A program made the translations under genes and the position numbers. This document shows, piece by piece, positions 50,240 to 61,895 of a stretch of 64,000 bases of DNA; position 1 is the stretch's first letter; every line of letters begins with the position of its first letter. Source of the DNA: Solenopsis invicta (taxonomy: Eukaryota; Arthropoda; Insecta; Hymenoptera; Formicidae); contig NC_052673.1 in the NCBI RefSeq assembly GCF_016802725.1, positions 7,384,037 through 7,448,036 on the forward strand, written 5' to 3'. The notes below the pieces were generated by a model that searched no databases, was not told the DNA's origin, and saw nothing but the letters and a program-made list of their open reading frames with translations.

Positions 50240-51265
50240 ACAATATAAAAGAAGGAAGAGGATAATGAAATATTATTTTGTTCTTTAAAATAACTTTGGT
50301 AGTAAATATTAACGTGACACAGTTCTCATCAACACCAGTTTACTAGTCATAGAGTTCTACCAATCCTATAGATATTATAGAAGTTTATATATAGGGTGAG
50401 TTTTAATTCCTGTGCCAACGTTTTACTATAAGAAATATCTTACCGACTGCAACTGCAGATTCACTCTGTATGTGTTCACATGTACACATACATACAGAGT
50501 GAATCTACAGTTGCAATCGGTAAGTCATCTCTTATAGTAAAACAATGACACAGGAATTAAAACTCACGCTGTATAGTGCAAACGTAATATACAATTTACT
50601 GAAAAGGAAAAAGAGGATGCGTTTGTGAGATAGCAGGGGAATCGTGGAATATTAATTAATATTATAAAAAAACAATTTTAATTATCAAAAAAATCACTAA
50701 TTAATGCTTTGTAGATCTTACCATAAAATAAAATTTTATGAACATTTTGTAAAATATATTTTATTTAAAAAAAAATTCTTTTTAACAATTTCTTTGCTGC
50801 TAGTAAGCATTATGTAACGTCCATTGTGAGGTCGTAAAGTCGCAAGAATTGTCTTATACTCATAAAGCAAATGACTCACGACCATCTCACGATTCGTCTC
50901 ATTACATGATATAATTTTATATACCGAATTTATACATATATTACGATATACATTAAATTCCATTACATTATTTGAAATTTGAACCGCATTCAAGCTAGAT
51001 TAAAGTTAAAAAATTAATAATATCTAACAAACTTCTCAAAATTACATAGAAAATACGCACCTGTAAAAATTGCTGCTAAACTAAAATTGTTGTAAAATTG
51101 AAATTCAGTTTTTATAAAAAAACACAGCAAGCACTAATTACAAGTGACAATCCTACAATGTCTGAATAGATTGCAACGAAATAATTTTAATGGTTACTCT
51201 TAGAATTCAACGTGAATTATACGACATATCACGGTATCTTACTACCTCACACGTATCTTACGATT
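50240..51265 (+). repeat. R3 interspersed repeat, copy 3
   Basis: It is collinear with R3 copy 2 and reverse-complementary to copy 1, and is interrupted by the hairpin element at 50394-50569. Its minus strand holds an 85-codon frame (50736-50993). Parts of that frame, such as FNVYRNICINS and IMLTSS, reappear when copy 1 is translated, with substitutions. This may be a decayed transposon gene or simply repeat similarity. Confidence 0.8.
50394..50569. mobile_element. Near-perfect hairpin MITE, about 174 bp
   Basis: Arms of about 80 bp pair from GTGAGTTTTAATTCCTGTG / CACAGGAATTAAAACTCAC at the base, through GTTTTACTATAAGA / TCTTATAGTAAAAC, to AGATTCACTCTGTATGT / ACATACAGAGTGAATCT near an 8-nt loop. 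It lies inside R3 copy 3, at a position uninterrupted in R3 copies 1 and 2. It is flanked by TATA-type sequence, suggesting TA target duplication. Confidence 0.88.
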
Positions 51266-51927
51266 CCCGTACGTGAAGATAGACTTTTTTGCAACTTTAA
51301 TTGCAAATTTCTCAAATTATGATGGAATAATTTAGAGAACAAATTCGTATTCGGCATTCAGAAAACTATAGGAAATAAATGGTATTCTTCTAGTATCTAA
51401 AAGAAATCATTCTTTTGACTATGTAATAATTTCGTTTGGTACCGAAATGTAATTTGTATATTTTTTGGATTAATATATTATGTAATGTATGTATGTGACA
51501 TGGCAATATTGACAGTAAATTGTTTTTATCAAAAGTATACAATTTCCAATAATTTAATAAACGTACCTAAAGATGTTTCAATTTATTCTCACGTGCACAT
51601 ATAAATATGTATACTGTTTATTGATATTAAAGAGGAGCTGTCGGTTAGTTTCAGAGACAATCGGGAAGATGTTCTACCTTAAAATATTTTTACAGAGCGC
51701 TCTTTAAACTACAATGACACATTTGTCTCGCGTGTGGATTCTGAGCTGCGTCCTGCATTATCCTAATGATACACCTGTGGTGGCGCAAACGCTAATTACT
51801 CTCCGGAATTGTAATTAAGAAGGTCGAGTGATCCCCAGAAACAAATGTCCCCTGTTGATGAAGGCCGATTACGAATGAATTTTTGATGCCACCTGTTGCT
51901 ATCGTTGTCTTTCTTCACCCAAAATCT

Positions 51928-51930
<3 letters not shown>
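51266..51930. other. Intergenic sequence, no gene seen
   Basis: AT-rich to about 51620, then mixed composition. No element ends or coding similarity were noted. Confidence 0.5.

Positions 51931-51998
<68 letters not shown>
51931..51998. repeat. (CT)n microsatellite
   Basis: An uninterrupted CT run of about 67 nt. Confidence 0.97.
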
Positions 51999-51999
<1 letters not shown>

Positions 52000-52560
52000 A
52001 TCAATGTGTCACGGCTAGTACACAGATTATTATTATCCCAGTTATGTTGTAACAGCGATGCGATCGACAACAATGTCAAACTCTATGAGTACTACGAGTG
52101 AAGCTTTTGGAAACAAAAAGATAAATATCGGTACATTCGTCGCAATAGCATCAAAAAACGGAAATGTCGATTTATTATTATGATTGTTATATGGTTTATT
52201 ATTATATAATGATTTGTTGTTCTCTCTTATCTATCTACAAAATTAATCAAGGCAATTGCGATATCGGAATTTGTGAGAAACATACTTTCAGACGAAGTTG
52301 TTAATACTCGGAAAGAATCGTTTGGCCATTGTGGTTTTGCTGAAATATCAGAAAAGAATGTCGGATAAAATCGATCGAGTTTGGCCCCCAAAAAGACAAA
52401 AATGGTATGCTTTTTGTAGTTTTCGTGCTGCTGAATTCGCTTCTGATTTTTACAAAATTTTAATTTGTTGGGAAAATATTTATTAAAGTCAGCATATGAA
52501 GCTATTAAATATATAAGAACTTAGCTAAGCAAATGACATCAAGTTGTCATTTTGATGTCA

Positions 52561-52795
52561 CTACACGGAAAGAACAATTTTGTTGAAATATAAATCTGAA
52601 AATAATTGTGTTGAACCATTTAAAAAATTGTATCGGATGCTTAACTTGCTAAAATGTCAAAGCTGTTTGCAGGAATATTATCACGCGCTTATGCATTCTA
52701 TATAATTATTTTGATAGCCCAACATAAAATTATTTTTTGATCTGTATCCATCAGTTAACTTTTATTGCTGCAATAAAATTGTTCTTTCCGTGCAG
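52561..52795. mobile_element. MITE-B copy 5 (best preserved), 235 bp
   Basis: The terminal repeats are CTACACGGAAAGAACAATTT and, reverse-complemented, CTGCACGGAAAGAACAATTT. Subterminal AAATCTGAAAATAATTGTGT is mirrored by ACATAAAATTATTTTTTGAT. There is no coding capacity. This copy best defines the family. Confidence 0.88.
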
Positions 52796-55700
52796 TTAGT
52801 CATTTTAAATAAATGACGTCAAGCTATTTAAAATAATGATAATTTTAATCGATCGATGACAATTTTTCTTTATTCATCCTACAACGTCTACTTATTTATA
52901 ATAATTATTAACGTTGGACAACTGATCAATCGACGACATTTCAATGTTGCATTTATGTCGTTCTATTTATTCAGTTTTGAAAGAAACCAATTCAAATTGC
53001 GTTTATAACAACATTAAAACAAAAAGTTTATGATTTTATAATCAATCTATTGTACTGTGTGAAAATCTGAAAGAACAATTGTTTCTGTATTCATTTATGA
53101 AAATATTTTATAACTATACATATTTCATCTTTCTGACAACATATTCGCTGAACTGATTTGTCATATAGCTCCATTAAAATTCAGCGAACATTTATGGATC
53201 ACTCAAAGTTTCAGTTCCAATACAATCACGAAGATCATGTAACGTTAATGGTCCTGACTTGGATGAGTGATATAATTCTTGTAGGTGATATTATGGCCAT
53301 TCGTATGTTATCTCCATTATTAGGTGGCGATTTCTTGAGTGATTATCTATTGAATTATTTGTTTAGTAGTTATACAATGTGCTAATATTTCGCTACACAA
53401 CAGCGATGTTTGTTAAGTAACTTAAGGTATTTTTGAGCATTTCGACACTATTTCAAGTCATATTTAAGCATTTACTTACACATACTTCCTCGTCTTTTTA
53501 AACTTAAACGTATTATCATACGAATATATGTACACCTGAGTGAGTTTTTTATTATTTAACATTTTATTCAGCTGTACACATTTTGAGTTAAATTAAAATA
53601 GCATGGATTTCGCCAATGTAGCGCTTTAAACGCATTGACGGCTCAACAAATCTAATACAATCTTCTTTTCGACATTTTTATGTCAAAGTAGTTATTCAAT
53701 AAGTTGATTGCAGTAACTATTGTTAATCTATAGTTTTGTATTATAGATTTTCAGTATTGCAGTCTACATGCAAAAAAATTATATATATTTACGTATACAT
53801 ACGTGCATATATTCTGTATTTTTTTTATTTTAAGTAAATAAATAATTTTATAACAAAACACTGTTTTTTTTAAACAAAACTAATTTTTTAAAACTATTCT
53901 GAAGGAAAAAAACATGTTACCCCTGTTTCTTTTCGATCCGTTATGCAGTGTCATCTTATTTTTGTAAATAATATATAATATAACAAATATTTCATAACTT
54001 TGAGTCTAGAATCGATTAAATAATGGACTGATGTAATTATTAAATTTTTAATTTAAAATATTAATTATTAACAAAGTTATTGTGTAAATGTAAATGGGAG
54101 AGCCGTATTAACATTTTGTCTTCTCTGACATCCTCAAGACGTAAAAATGACGGTAATGACATTGAAAAGAAGAAAGGCACCTATGTTTATTTTATTGAAT
54201 AGTTTTATAAACAATCAATATTTTATATTGAAATTTGAACGACAATATTTGTTGTTTAACAGATTCTAGATTGAAAGAAATGAAATATTTATTAGAACGT
54301 AATTTATGTGACGCACTACATAATTGGTGGAAGAAGAAAAGTAACAGTAATACGGCTAGCCCTTAATGTTATAAATATACAGTTATTTCGTTATAAAATT
54401 ATATAGTTGTAACTTTCCATCGTTTAGAATTTTCTTGCGTTCAAAATGTATCTTGAAAAAGTTTTAAAGTGCTCAAAAGTAAAAATGCTTTATAACAGTT
54501 GTCAGCTACTGTATATTATAATAGAATATTAGCGCCACTAAAAACCGGCGGGCTACTAAACGAATAATTCCATAAGCAATTATTAGAATTTATCACCTAA
54601 TAACTGAAATAATAGAGGTAGCTGTAATAATACTTTTTCTTCTCTATTTTTAATATTTTATGTATGACATTACATACCTGTAATAAAGCTATGTCATTTT
54701 TACGATATTTGGACTTCATTTTAAACATAAGATTTGTCATAAAAATAACAAATTAATGATTTCAAATAAATGATACCTTGATGTCTAGAAAGCTGTTGAA
54801 CGATATGTTAATGAAAGTGTAAAATTATAATAAAGTAACAATATTAAGTGAAAATCGAGCAGTAAATAGCAACACGAATTAATAAATGAAGAAAGCCTCG
54901 TTAAGCCAAATCATGGAATAATTTCTTAAAAATATTTTTTGCGCAAATCGTATAATTTCCAATAACAAAGTACAATAATAAAATACTTTTAATCTGTATA
55001 CACCATATTTCGTAATGGTGCATCGCAAAATAATGCGACACAGTGCAAAATAGAATTCCGTTCATATGTGCTCAACACACGTGAATAGCGTGAGTAGGGA
55101 TAGCGATGCAATCGTGTTGCAATATTTATCATTTGTTTATGTTTTTATGTCCTCTCGTATAGATCTGTATTGGAAGAGGCGTGTTCGTATAAGTTTTTCA
55201 CAAAATTGTGGTTTGGAGATATAGCTTACAAGTTTATTTCTTACAATAGCTAATGTTTCAGAAAAATTCAATAAAAAATCATGATATACAAAAACATGAT
55301 TTCTTTTTGAAAGAAATTTAAGGAAGATAATATTTTAAAAACAGATGGCATTTAAAGTATGTTATATTTATAAAAGTTCTAATTTGACATTTAATATATT
55401 GTAGATGGTGTATATCTTTCTTTATTTACCTGTATAAATATGATAATTTTTGTAATTTAACAATTTATTTTATTGAAAAATGATGCTAATAAAATTTTGT
55501 AAAATTATATTTTTATAATACTAACAAAAAATATTAATTCTTATATTTATAATATCTTTTTATTTACAAAGTGAATATTATGAAAACGTTTTTGCTGTAT
55601 TATTGTATACTCTAGAAAAGATAAAATAGATAATTTTTTTATAGTTTTTGAGATGAGCAATTCGATAGTTTTACTTAAAATTGCGTGATATGACGGGAAC

Positions 55701-57286
55701 ATAAAAGATTTATGAGTTTAAATCGAAAAAACCTATTAACCTATTATTAATTTTCGATCGCTACGCTGTATATACGCTATGGTACATAATTTGAAACATA
55801 TTTGACATTAAAAATAAAATATCTTATAAAAAATGCTGTACAAAAAATGTCAAGCGCAACGGATAATTTTTGTGCGCTTGCATAAAAGTGTTCAAGATGA
55901 TTTCTGTTACCTAGCAGATCGTCCTGCAAGCGCTCAAAAATTATTTATTGCGCTTAATATATTCGCTATTAAATACAACATTTTTATAAAATATTTTGTT
56001 TTTAATGTCAAAATATGGTGTTTCAAATTAAGTATCATCAATACATATAGCGCAGAGATCAGATTTTGACTGCCCAGATTGGAATTTATAAACGGCCCAA
56101 TATTAGCCCGATATCGGGCTGCTGAAATTTCGGAAATTTGGTCCAATATTGGCATGATATTGGGATGATAAGTCTGGCGCAGTACCGATCATCAATGTCA
56201 TGTCTGTATTAGAATTCAGTACTATTTTAATATGCCAATACCAATCCAGTATCAATTAACGTCACTGACTTTCAACGATGCTATTTTCTACTTATTATCC
56301 TATTATTACTACTTAAAACTCTTGCTATGTCGTATTATTTATATCGGATCATTACATTAAAATCAAGAGATCATGCGTAATTTGTTCTTACCGCATATAT
56401 ATGTCAAAATAATCTTTTTATAGTTATTGCACATACTTGATAAATAAATCTGTAAAACGTACCATTTCTTTACACTGCCTTGAGCAAAAGTATTAGGCAC
56501 TTATATTTTTTTATTTTATTCTCCTTGGCCTCAAGACAAAAAAATTGCCGAGTCTACATCTTGCAGCCAATCAGAATATTCAACAAGCTAATACATCAGC
56601 CACACAATGCTCTTTCTTTAAAAAAATCATCAGATTTAGCTCTTTTGCTGGAGATTACTGCTATTTGAATTATCAACTTTCTTACAGTACTCTCTAAAGT
56701 CATCAAAGTTTTAAAAAGATTAGCCGCTTAAAGGGCTGGAGTATCCGGTCAAAAACCGGAAAACTGGCAACCCCGTAGTAAAGCAACCTGCGAATGACTG
56801 CGTTTCTCGTTTAAACTCGATTTTTCATGTGTTGCCATTATGTGACTTTATTTTAAACTAGCATCACCGAATTACTCGTCTTAAAAATTATAAGAAATAA
56901 TGTCAATTTTATTTATTTTTTTCAAATACAGCAAAAACGGACACCTTAACATCTTTCTTTTTACGCAAATATAAATAAATAATGTCCGCTAAATCAATAT
57001 CGCTACAGACTTAAATTTCACTTGAAATGGAGGATAACATCATTATTAGAGATACATACTCGGAGTTTCGAACCACACTCTATTACGAGGTTTCAGTATA
57101 TTATACATAGAAGAAAATATATTATGTAAAAAAGAAAAAAAAACATTTAAAAAAAATTAATGGAACAATTATTCTTGTTCAATTTTACCATTTTGAAAGA
57201 TTTCTGATAGATGTTGAGCGTAACTAAAATATGTGTCCGGTATAACAAATAGACCGGCTCGTTTATGTTAATAACAAATTAAAATT
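52796..57286. other. AT-rich intergenic DNA, no gene recognised
   Basis: Open frames reach 78 codons without recognisable domains. A palindrome GCCCGATATCGGGC at 56106-56119 lies within a GGCCCAATATT / CCAATATTGG-rich stretch (56090-56170). This looks like a fragment of a repeat, but its borders are unclear. Confidence 0.45.
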
Positions 57287-57612
57287 AATATTAGGTCGAA
57301 TTAACGAACAAATTTTACTTTAATGGATCTAAAATTTTTACTTCAATGGATCTTGAAGTTTACATAAATATGTAAATATTTATTACGGGACATGTTTCGA
57401 TCTTACTTGGCCCTCTTTAAAGCCGTTAAGTACCAAAAAATTTAACGGTTTCAAAGAGGATCAAGTAAGGTCGAAACATGTCTCGTAATGCATAGTTATA
57501 TATTTAAATAATTATTTAAATTTCAAGATTATTATGTAAACTTCAAGATTTATTGAAATAAAAGTTTTAAATCCATTAAAATAAAATTCGCTCATTAATT
57601 GGGCCTAATATT
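57287..57612. mobile_element. Foldback element, about 326 bp
   Basis: The ends AATATTAGG and CCTAATATT are inverted. Arms match through TTTTACTTTAATGGATCT / AATCCATTAAAATAAAAT to CGGGACATGTTTCGATCTTA / AGGTCGAAACATGTCTCG. The centre is near 57440, with CCGTTAAGTACC / AAATTTAACGG as the inner stem. There is no coding capacity. Confidence 0.82.
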
Positions 57613-58027
57613 TATTTTAATAACTATATAAATTATTCAAGTTATCATAACAACATCAAAGCAACATCCAACAATCTGGTGACCAATCTTGCATCCACAA
57701 GAGTAAATCATACAAAGAGTGTCGCATTCCAGATGCTCTCTTATTAAAAAACACAAAATTAAGAAGCATTCTTGAAGAAAATATCCGTAAAAATTTCAAA
57801 AGCATAAGAAGCATAAATGGTATGGTATTTTACTGTAAAGCTCAACAATAATAATTTATGGTATTGAGAAATGTTTAATACCTTCATATGCAACGTTTAA
57901 TAATTTTTCAACAAATTAAAATTCTTTGAATCAGTCAGAATAGCGGATTCAATAGCTCGTAAACTACAAAAAATTGTTTTTACTTGCCACTCCGAGGGCC
58001 AGTATTTTACCCATCGTCCTTTAATTA

Positions 58028-58232
58028 GGTACAGATCTGAAAATAATTTTGTTGGACTCCCAAAATAATTAGGACGCTGAAATTGGTTTCTAGAACGTCA
58101 AAACTTTTTACAGCATATATCATCATTGCTGAGCATCCTTCATAATTATTTTGACAGTTCAACAAAATTATTTTTAGATTTGTATCAAACTATTAAATTT
58201 TTAGATACTTCAACCGAACTGTTCTTTTTATT
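58028..58232. mobile_element. MITE-B copy 6 (left end lost)
   Basis: Contains GATCTGAAAATAATTTTGTT, CTAGAACGTCAAAACTTTTT, ACAGTTCAACAAAATTATTT and ACCGAACTGTTCTTTT in family order. Confidence 0.75.
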
Positions 58233-58310
58233 AAATTTAATAAGAATTGATAAGCTTTAAGATAATAAATTATATATGTATAAAATAAAAATGCCGTAGG
58301 AGCCACGTGA

Positions 58311-58479
58311 TTGTTAATGCGAAGTCAAATTTATTGGAAATTACAAACAATGTGACTAAATATTGCCGCATACGAAATTATTGGATCAAAAACTATTTAT
58401 GTACGACTATTTCGGATTCAATCGTATGCGACAATATTTAATCACACTGTTTGAATAATGTTAATATTAGCATTAACAA
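58311..58479. repeat. Inverted repeat (foldback), about 169 bp
   Basis: Outer TTGTTAATGC is mirrored by GCATTAACAA. Inner TGTGACTAAATATTGCCGCA is mirrored by GCGACAATATTTAATCACA, with CATACGA / TCGTATG next to it. Confidence 0.82.
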
Positions 58480-59108
58480 CCAAGTATAGTATTATATCTA
58501 TTAAGGCATTTTCATTTCATATTGAATTTATCCTTCTCATATAGGTATAGAAGTATTTTCCAAGAATTATCATAACATAGAAACATTTTATAAATATTAT
58601 CATAAAATGATTCCGAGTTTTTCAGCAAGAGACAGCATTATAACTCTGTGAGAAAGGTTAAAGAACTGTAAACAAGAACGGAAATAGATCAATCACGAGA
58701 TGACCATAGGCGGTCGTAAAGAAAAAGTGTGTGAAAAGCGTAGACGCGGATATAAAAGGCGCAACAAAATGAGACCGGTTAATTATGTAGGTGACCGAAA
58801 TACGCGTCGGATGCGCCTCTTTTATTCTTTTGCGTTGGCGCGTAACGAGTTGGCGGATCTATGGGGGATCAAGCCCATATTTGGCGGACGCTTGATAAAA
58901 AAAAAAAGGAAAATACCACGACTGGAACTTGTTTCCACGAATGAACTAGACTATCCAGTTCGTCTACGAGCGTTACATTGCGCTTTGCGACACGACGACA
59001 GGTCAGATCATTCATAGAGAAATTCATTATTAAGGAGTCTCTTAAGTGTCCTCACAAAGGGATCGTCTTTACGTTACGGGGGAGAATGCGCTGGATTATA
59101 AGGAGAGT

Positions 59109-59110
<2 letters not shown>
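58480..59110. other. Intergenic sequence, no gene recognised
   Basis: A basic 105-codon frame at 58700-59017 has no recognisable domain and overlaps another at 58978-59274 that is driven by the GA repeat. Confidence 0.4.

Positions 59111-59152
<42 letters not shown>
59111..59152. repeat. (GA)n microsatellite
   Basis: An uninterrupted AG run. Confidence 0.97.
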
Positions 59153-59154
<2 letters not shown>

Positions 59155-59500
59155 CGGTGCTTTCGAAGCGTCGACGGAAGCCTATTTTCGTCCGCTTTCA
59201 ACGTGCTTATCCAGTATCTCGCGCGATTCTACGTCGCTCTATTCATAACGAGAGTGCCCTATCAACGGGAGTGAATCCCTGAAGAAAGCGCGATATAGCC
59301 GCCGACGCGGAGAGTCGGCGTGCTCATAAATATTTAATTCTTAATCACGCCGGATGGCGAGCCGCTCGCGAGCCTGTAGTGGGCACTCTCGCACAGGTGG
59401 ATAGAAATCCCTCTTAGGGAGACCGAAAGAGCAGGAGATGAAAGATTCTCTCTTCTTTCGCGTCTCATCTCGCAGCGACAATTATTTACCGAGCTTAAGA

Positions 59501-59549
59501 AAAGCAAATTACTAACGTTTTTTTATTAAAAGATATTTTTCAATTGGTT
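59501..59549 (+). repeat. Inverted repeat, left member of a pair 3.2 kb apart
   Basis: AAAGCAAATTACTAACG, a T run, ATTAAAAGATAT and CAATTGGT match the reverse complement of 62687-62737 over about 50 bp with few mismatches. Confidence 0.8.
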
Positions 59550-59785
59550 TTTTTTTACAGAGCAACCGAGAAAGAGAGAGAACTCGAAACTTTTTTACAC
59601 AATCAAAATACACATAAAAATAAAAATAAAAAAACAAAGAGCAGTATTGTTTTTAATAGAAGCACAAAGATTCTAACAAAAACAAATTTTTTAACAATAA
59701 ATTTGAAATTCCGATAAAAATGTCAAACATAAATATAAGGCGGCCTGTGTCAGTCACATCGAATTAGTGTTGATCTTATACATGT

Positions 59786-60205
59786 AGGGAACGGTCAAAA
59801 CTGTTCCCTCACCGATTTTTATGAGCTTTGGATGTGCTGTAGAACATTAAAAAATATTAGATTCATATTTTTTTTTATTTACTTATCTCGAGGTTTTAGA
59901 ATTTGAAACACCCCCTCAAAAATAATAGATTTTTTAAAAACTTGATTTTTTTTAACGGTAAATATACCATTATAAAGTATAAAAAATTAATAAACCTTTG
60001 TATGAAACATTTGTTGATATATCTCATAGCTTCAAAAATATTCTCTAAAAATGAAAAAATTATTTTTGAGGGAGTGTTTCGACTCCTTAACCTCAAGATA
60101 AGCAGAAAAAAAATATGAGTACTATTTTTTGATGTTCTACAACATATCCAAAGCTCATCAAAATCGCAAGGAGGAGGGGAGGAGAGACAATTCCAACTGT
60201 TCCCT
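59786..60205. mobile_element. Foldback element, about 420 bp
   Basis: The arms share AGGGAAC...AACTGTTCCCT ends, TATGAGCTTTGGATGTGCTG / CATATCCAAAGCTCATCA, and a stretch near 59900-59960 (CCCCCTCAAAAATAATAGA) mirrored near 60055-60080 (TTATTTTTGAGGGAGTG). No transposase is seen. Confidence 0.8.
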
Positions 60206-60225
60206 TGTTAATGTTGAATAATAAT

Positions 60226-60305
60226 GCCTCGGTAGTCAAATTAGTAGGACGTTCGAACTACAGGACGAAATATAGAGAAATCCAGGTTTGAATTCTGGCT
60301 GAGGT
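60226..60305 (+). ncRNA. tRNA-like sequence (decayed tRNA or SINE head)
   Basis: A seven-pair acceptor stem with G-T pairs (GCCTCGG with CTGAGGT), a D-arm GTC...GAC in TAGTCAAATTAGTAGGAC (A-box-like), and a good T-arm CCAGGTTTGAATTCTGG (B-box-like) are seen in the right order over 80 nt. The anticodon arm is poor (TTCG/CGAA with an oversized loop). It is therefore probably a SINE head or pseudogene rather than a working tRNA. Confidence 0.55.
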
Positions 60306-60360
60306 GTTGTTTTTTCGCAATAAAATTCTTTTGTTTTTCAGAAAAGGAGAAATTCCATAA

Positions 60361-60606
60361 ATGTTTCTGAGCATCGAAACTATTATTAAATTGCTCATCA
60401 ATTTAATAATATTACTTGTTTTGGCATCATGCAATAACTGTGTTTCGAGTCAAGTCCGACGAAAATACGGCGCGCAGATCGCACATATCGGAGATAGTAA
60501 TAAACATTATTCAGTACCAATTGCAAGATCCGCGATTGAATTGCGATCAATTAGACCGTCTAATAGACCGTCTCATTTATGTTTGACAAATTTTTTAAAC
60601 AATTAG
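60361..60606 (+). CDS. Small open frame, 81 codons, with signal-peptide-like start (doubtful)
   Basis: ATG at 60361 follows a good splice acceptor (TTGTTTTTCAG ending at 60341). Residues about 7-30 are strongly hydrophobic (IIKLLINLIILLVLASC), followed by a hydrophilic tail with Arg-Arg-Lys and three early Cys. That fits a small secreted peptide. It is flanked by transposon debris and no family is recognised, so chance is quite possible. Confidence 0.2.
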   Translation: MFLSIETIIKLLINLIILLVLASCNNCVSSQVRRKYGAQIAHIGDSNKHYSVPIARSAIELRSIRPSNRPSHLCLTNFLNN

Positions 60607-61007
60607 TGAAATTAAGACCGATAATGTGAATAATACAGATAAGTAAAAAAGAATATCATTTTTTGATTAAAACGATCAATTTTGAAGTTCTAACAATATT
60701 TTTATATGATTTTTATAATTTTTAGTTCATACACTATGTATCCATTATTTGTCAATCTTAAAACAGTTCTAAATTGTAGCTTAAATTTAAAAAAATGTAA
60801 TACTAAGCAAGTTTAATTAACTTTAATAATACAGTGATACTAACAATAAGAATCTTAAAACACTGACAAATTTTTTTTATATTTTTAAATATTAGGTTCA
60901 GAAATTAATTAGGTACCTTTACATTGAATCAATTACTAATGCATTTTAAATTTAAACATTTTCTCGCCATTTTGAGATTCTGAAGTACCTACTTTAATCG
61001 CGTTTTC
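60607..61007. other. AT-rich intergenic DNA, no gene seen
   Basis: No repeats or frames of note. Confidence 0.5.
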
Positions 61008-61022
61008 CATTGGGATGCACGG

Positions 61023-61382
61023 AGTGCGCACTAAAAACTCGTGAAGTTCAGGTAGCACTACCCGAGTTTACCGACAGTGCAAGTTTTTTGCACGTCCAAT
61101 GAAACATTCGCGACTTGATGGGGGCACATAGTAGTGTGTAATTTTAAAATAAAGAAAAATAAATAAATAAATAGAGAAAATATTCATCTTTATCGCTGCT
61201 AGATGAAGATGAAAAAAAATCCAGAATCACTTCAATCGTTTGCTCATTTAGAATGCCTCTGTTTTGCATCGCCACGTTTCTCACTTAATGAACACCGTCT
61301 TTCCGAGTTCATGCCGAATTTTTGCAAAAAACCTGACACTAGATTTCTCAATGAAACAGGACGCATGATTTTAGTGCGCACT
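61023..61382. repeat. Inverted 14-bp repeat pair AGTGCGCACTAAAA, 360 bp apart outer to outer
   Basis: Perfect at 61023-61036 and, inverted, at 61369-61382. Each is preceded outward by a CATTG-like motif (CCATTGGGA and CTCAATGAAG). A decayed foldback element is likely. The 100-codon frame at 61203-61505 overlaps it and is not recognised. Confidence 0.55.
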
Positions 61383-61895
61383 GAAACTCTCAATGAAGCG
61401 CTCCGTTCACGGCGAGTGGAGATTCTACATTTATATAAAGCACTGTGGACGTTCTTTCCAATGTTTAACACATCTTGGCACATACAAGGAATGCACAAAG
61501 TGTAATGTTATGCATGATCAATTAGAACAAAGTATGTGTACGCTGTGCACAACTTCAGATAGTGTTAGAATTATTTTTCAATACCATGTCCGTGCTTCAG
61601 CATTTATTAATTCCTGATAATGATAGAAACTGCGTCTTCATCGTTTCAATCTCGTTTATAATGCCGCGGTTAGTAACTCCATTTAATTGAACTAGAAAAC
61701 ACAAGCTTAACACAACCGACTACATTAGTAATCCTCGGGCTGAGTGTGAGTGTTGTGTCGACGACTACGACAATTGGAACGCAACTTGTGTCGCCGTGTG
61801 CACGAAAGTGTCTAGGGATACTGCAAACGGAAAGCGCCCTGTAATATAACTTGGCAAAACAGATGACATACATGACATGATGTCATCTCACAAAA

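Noticed and set aside
53158..53385. A 75-codon frame with hydrophobic segments
   Set aside because: No recognisable domain, no splice or poly(A) context, and AT-rich surroundings.
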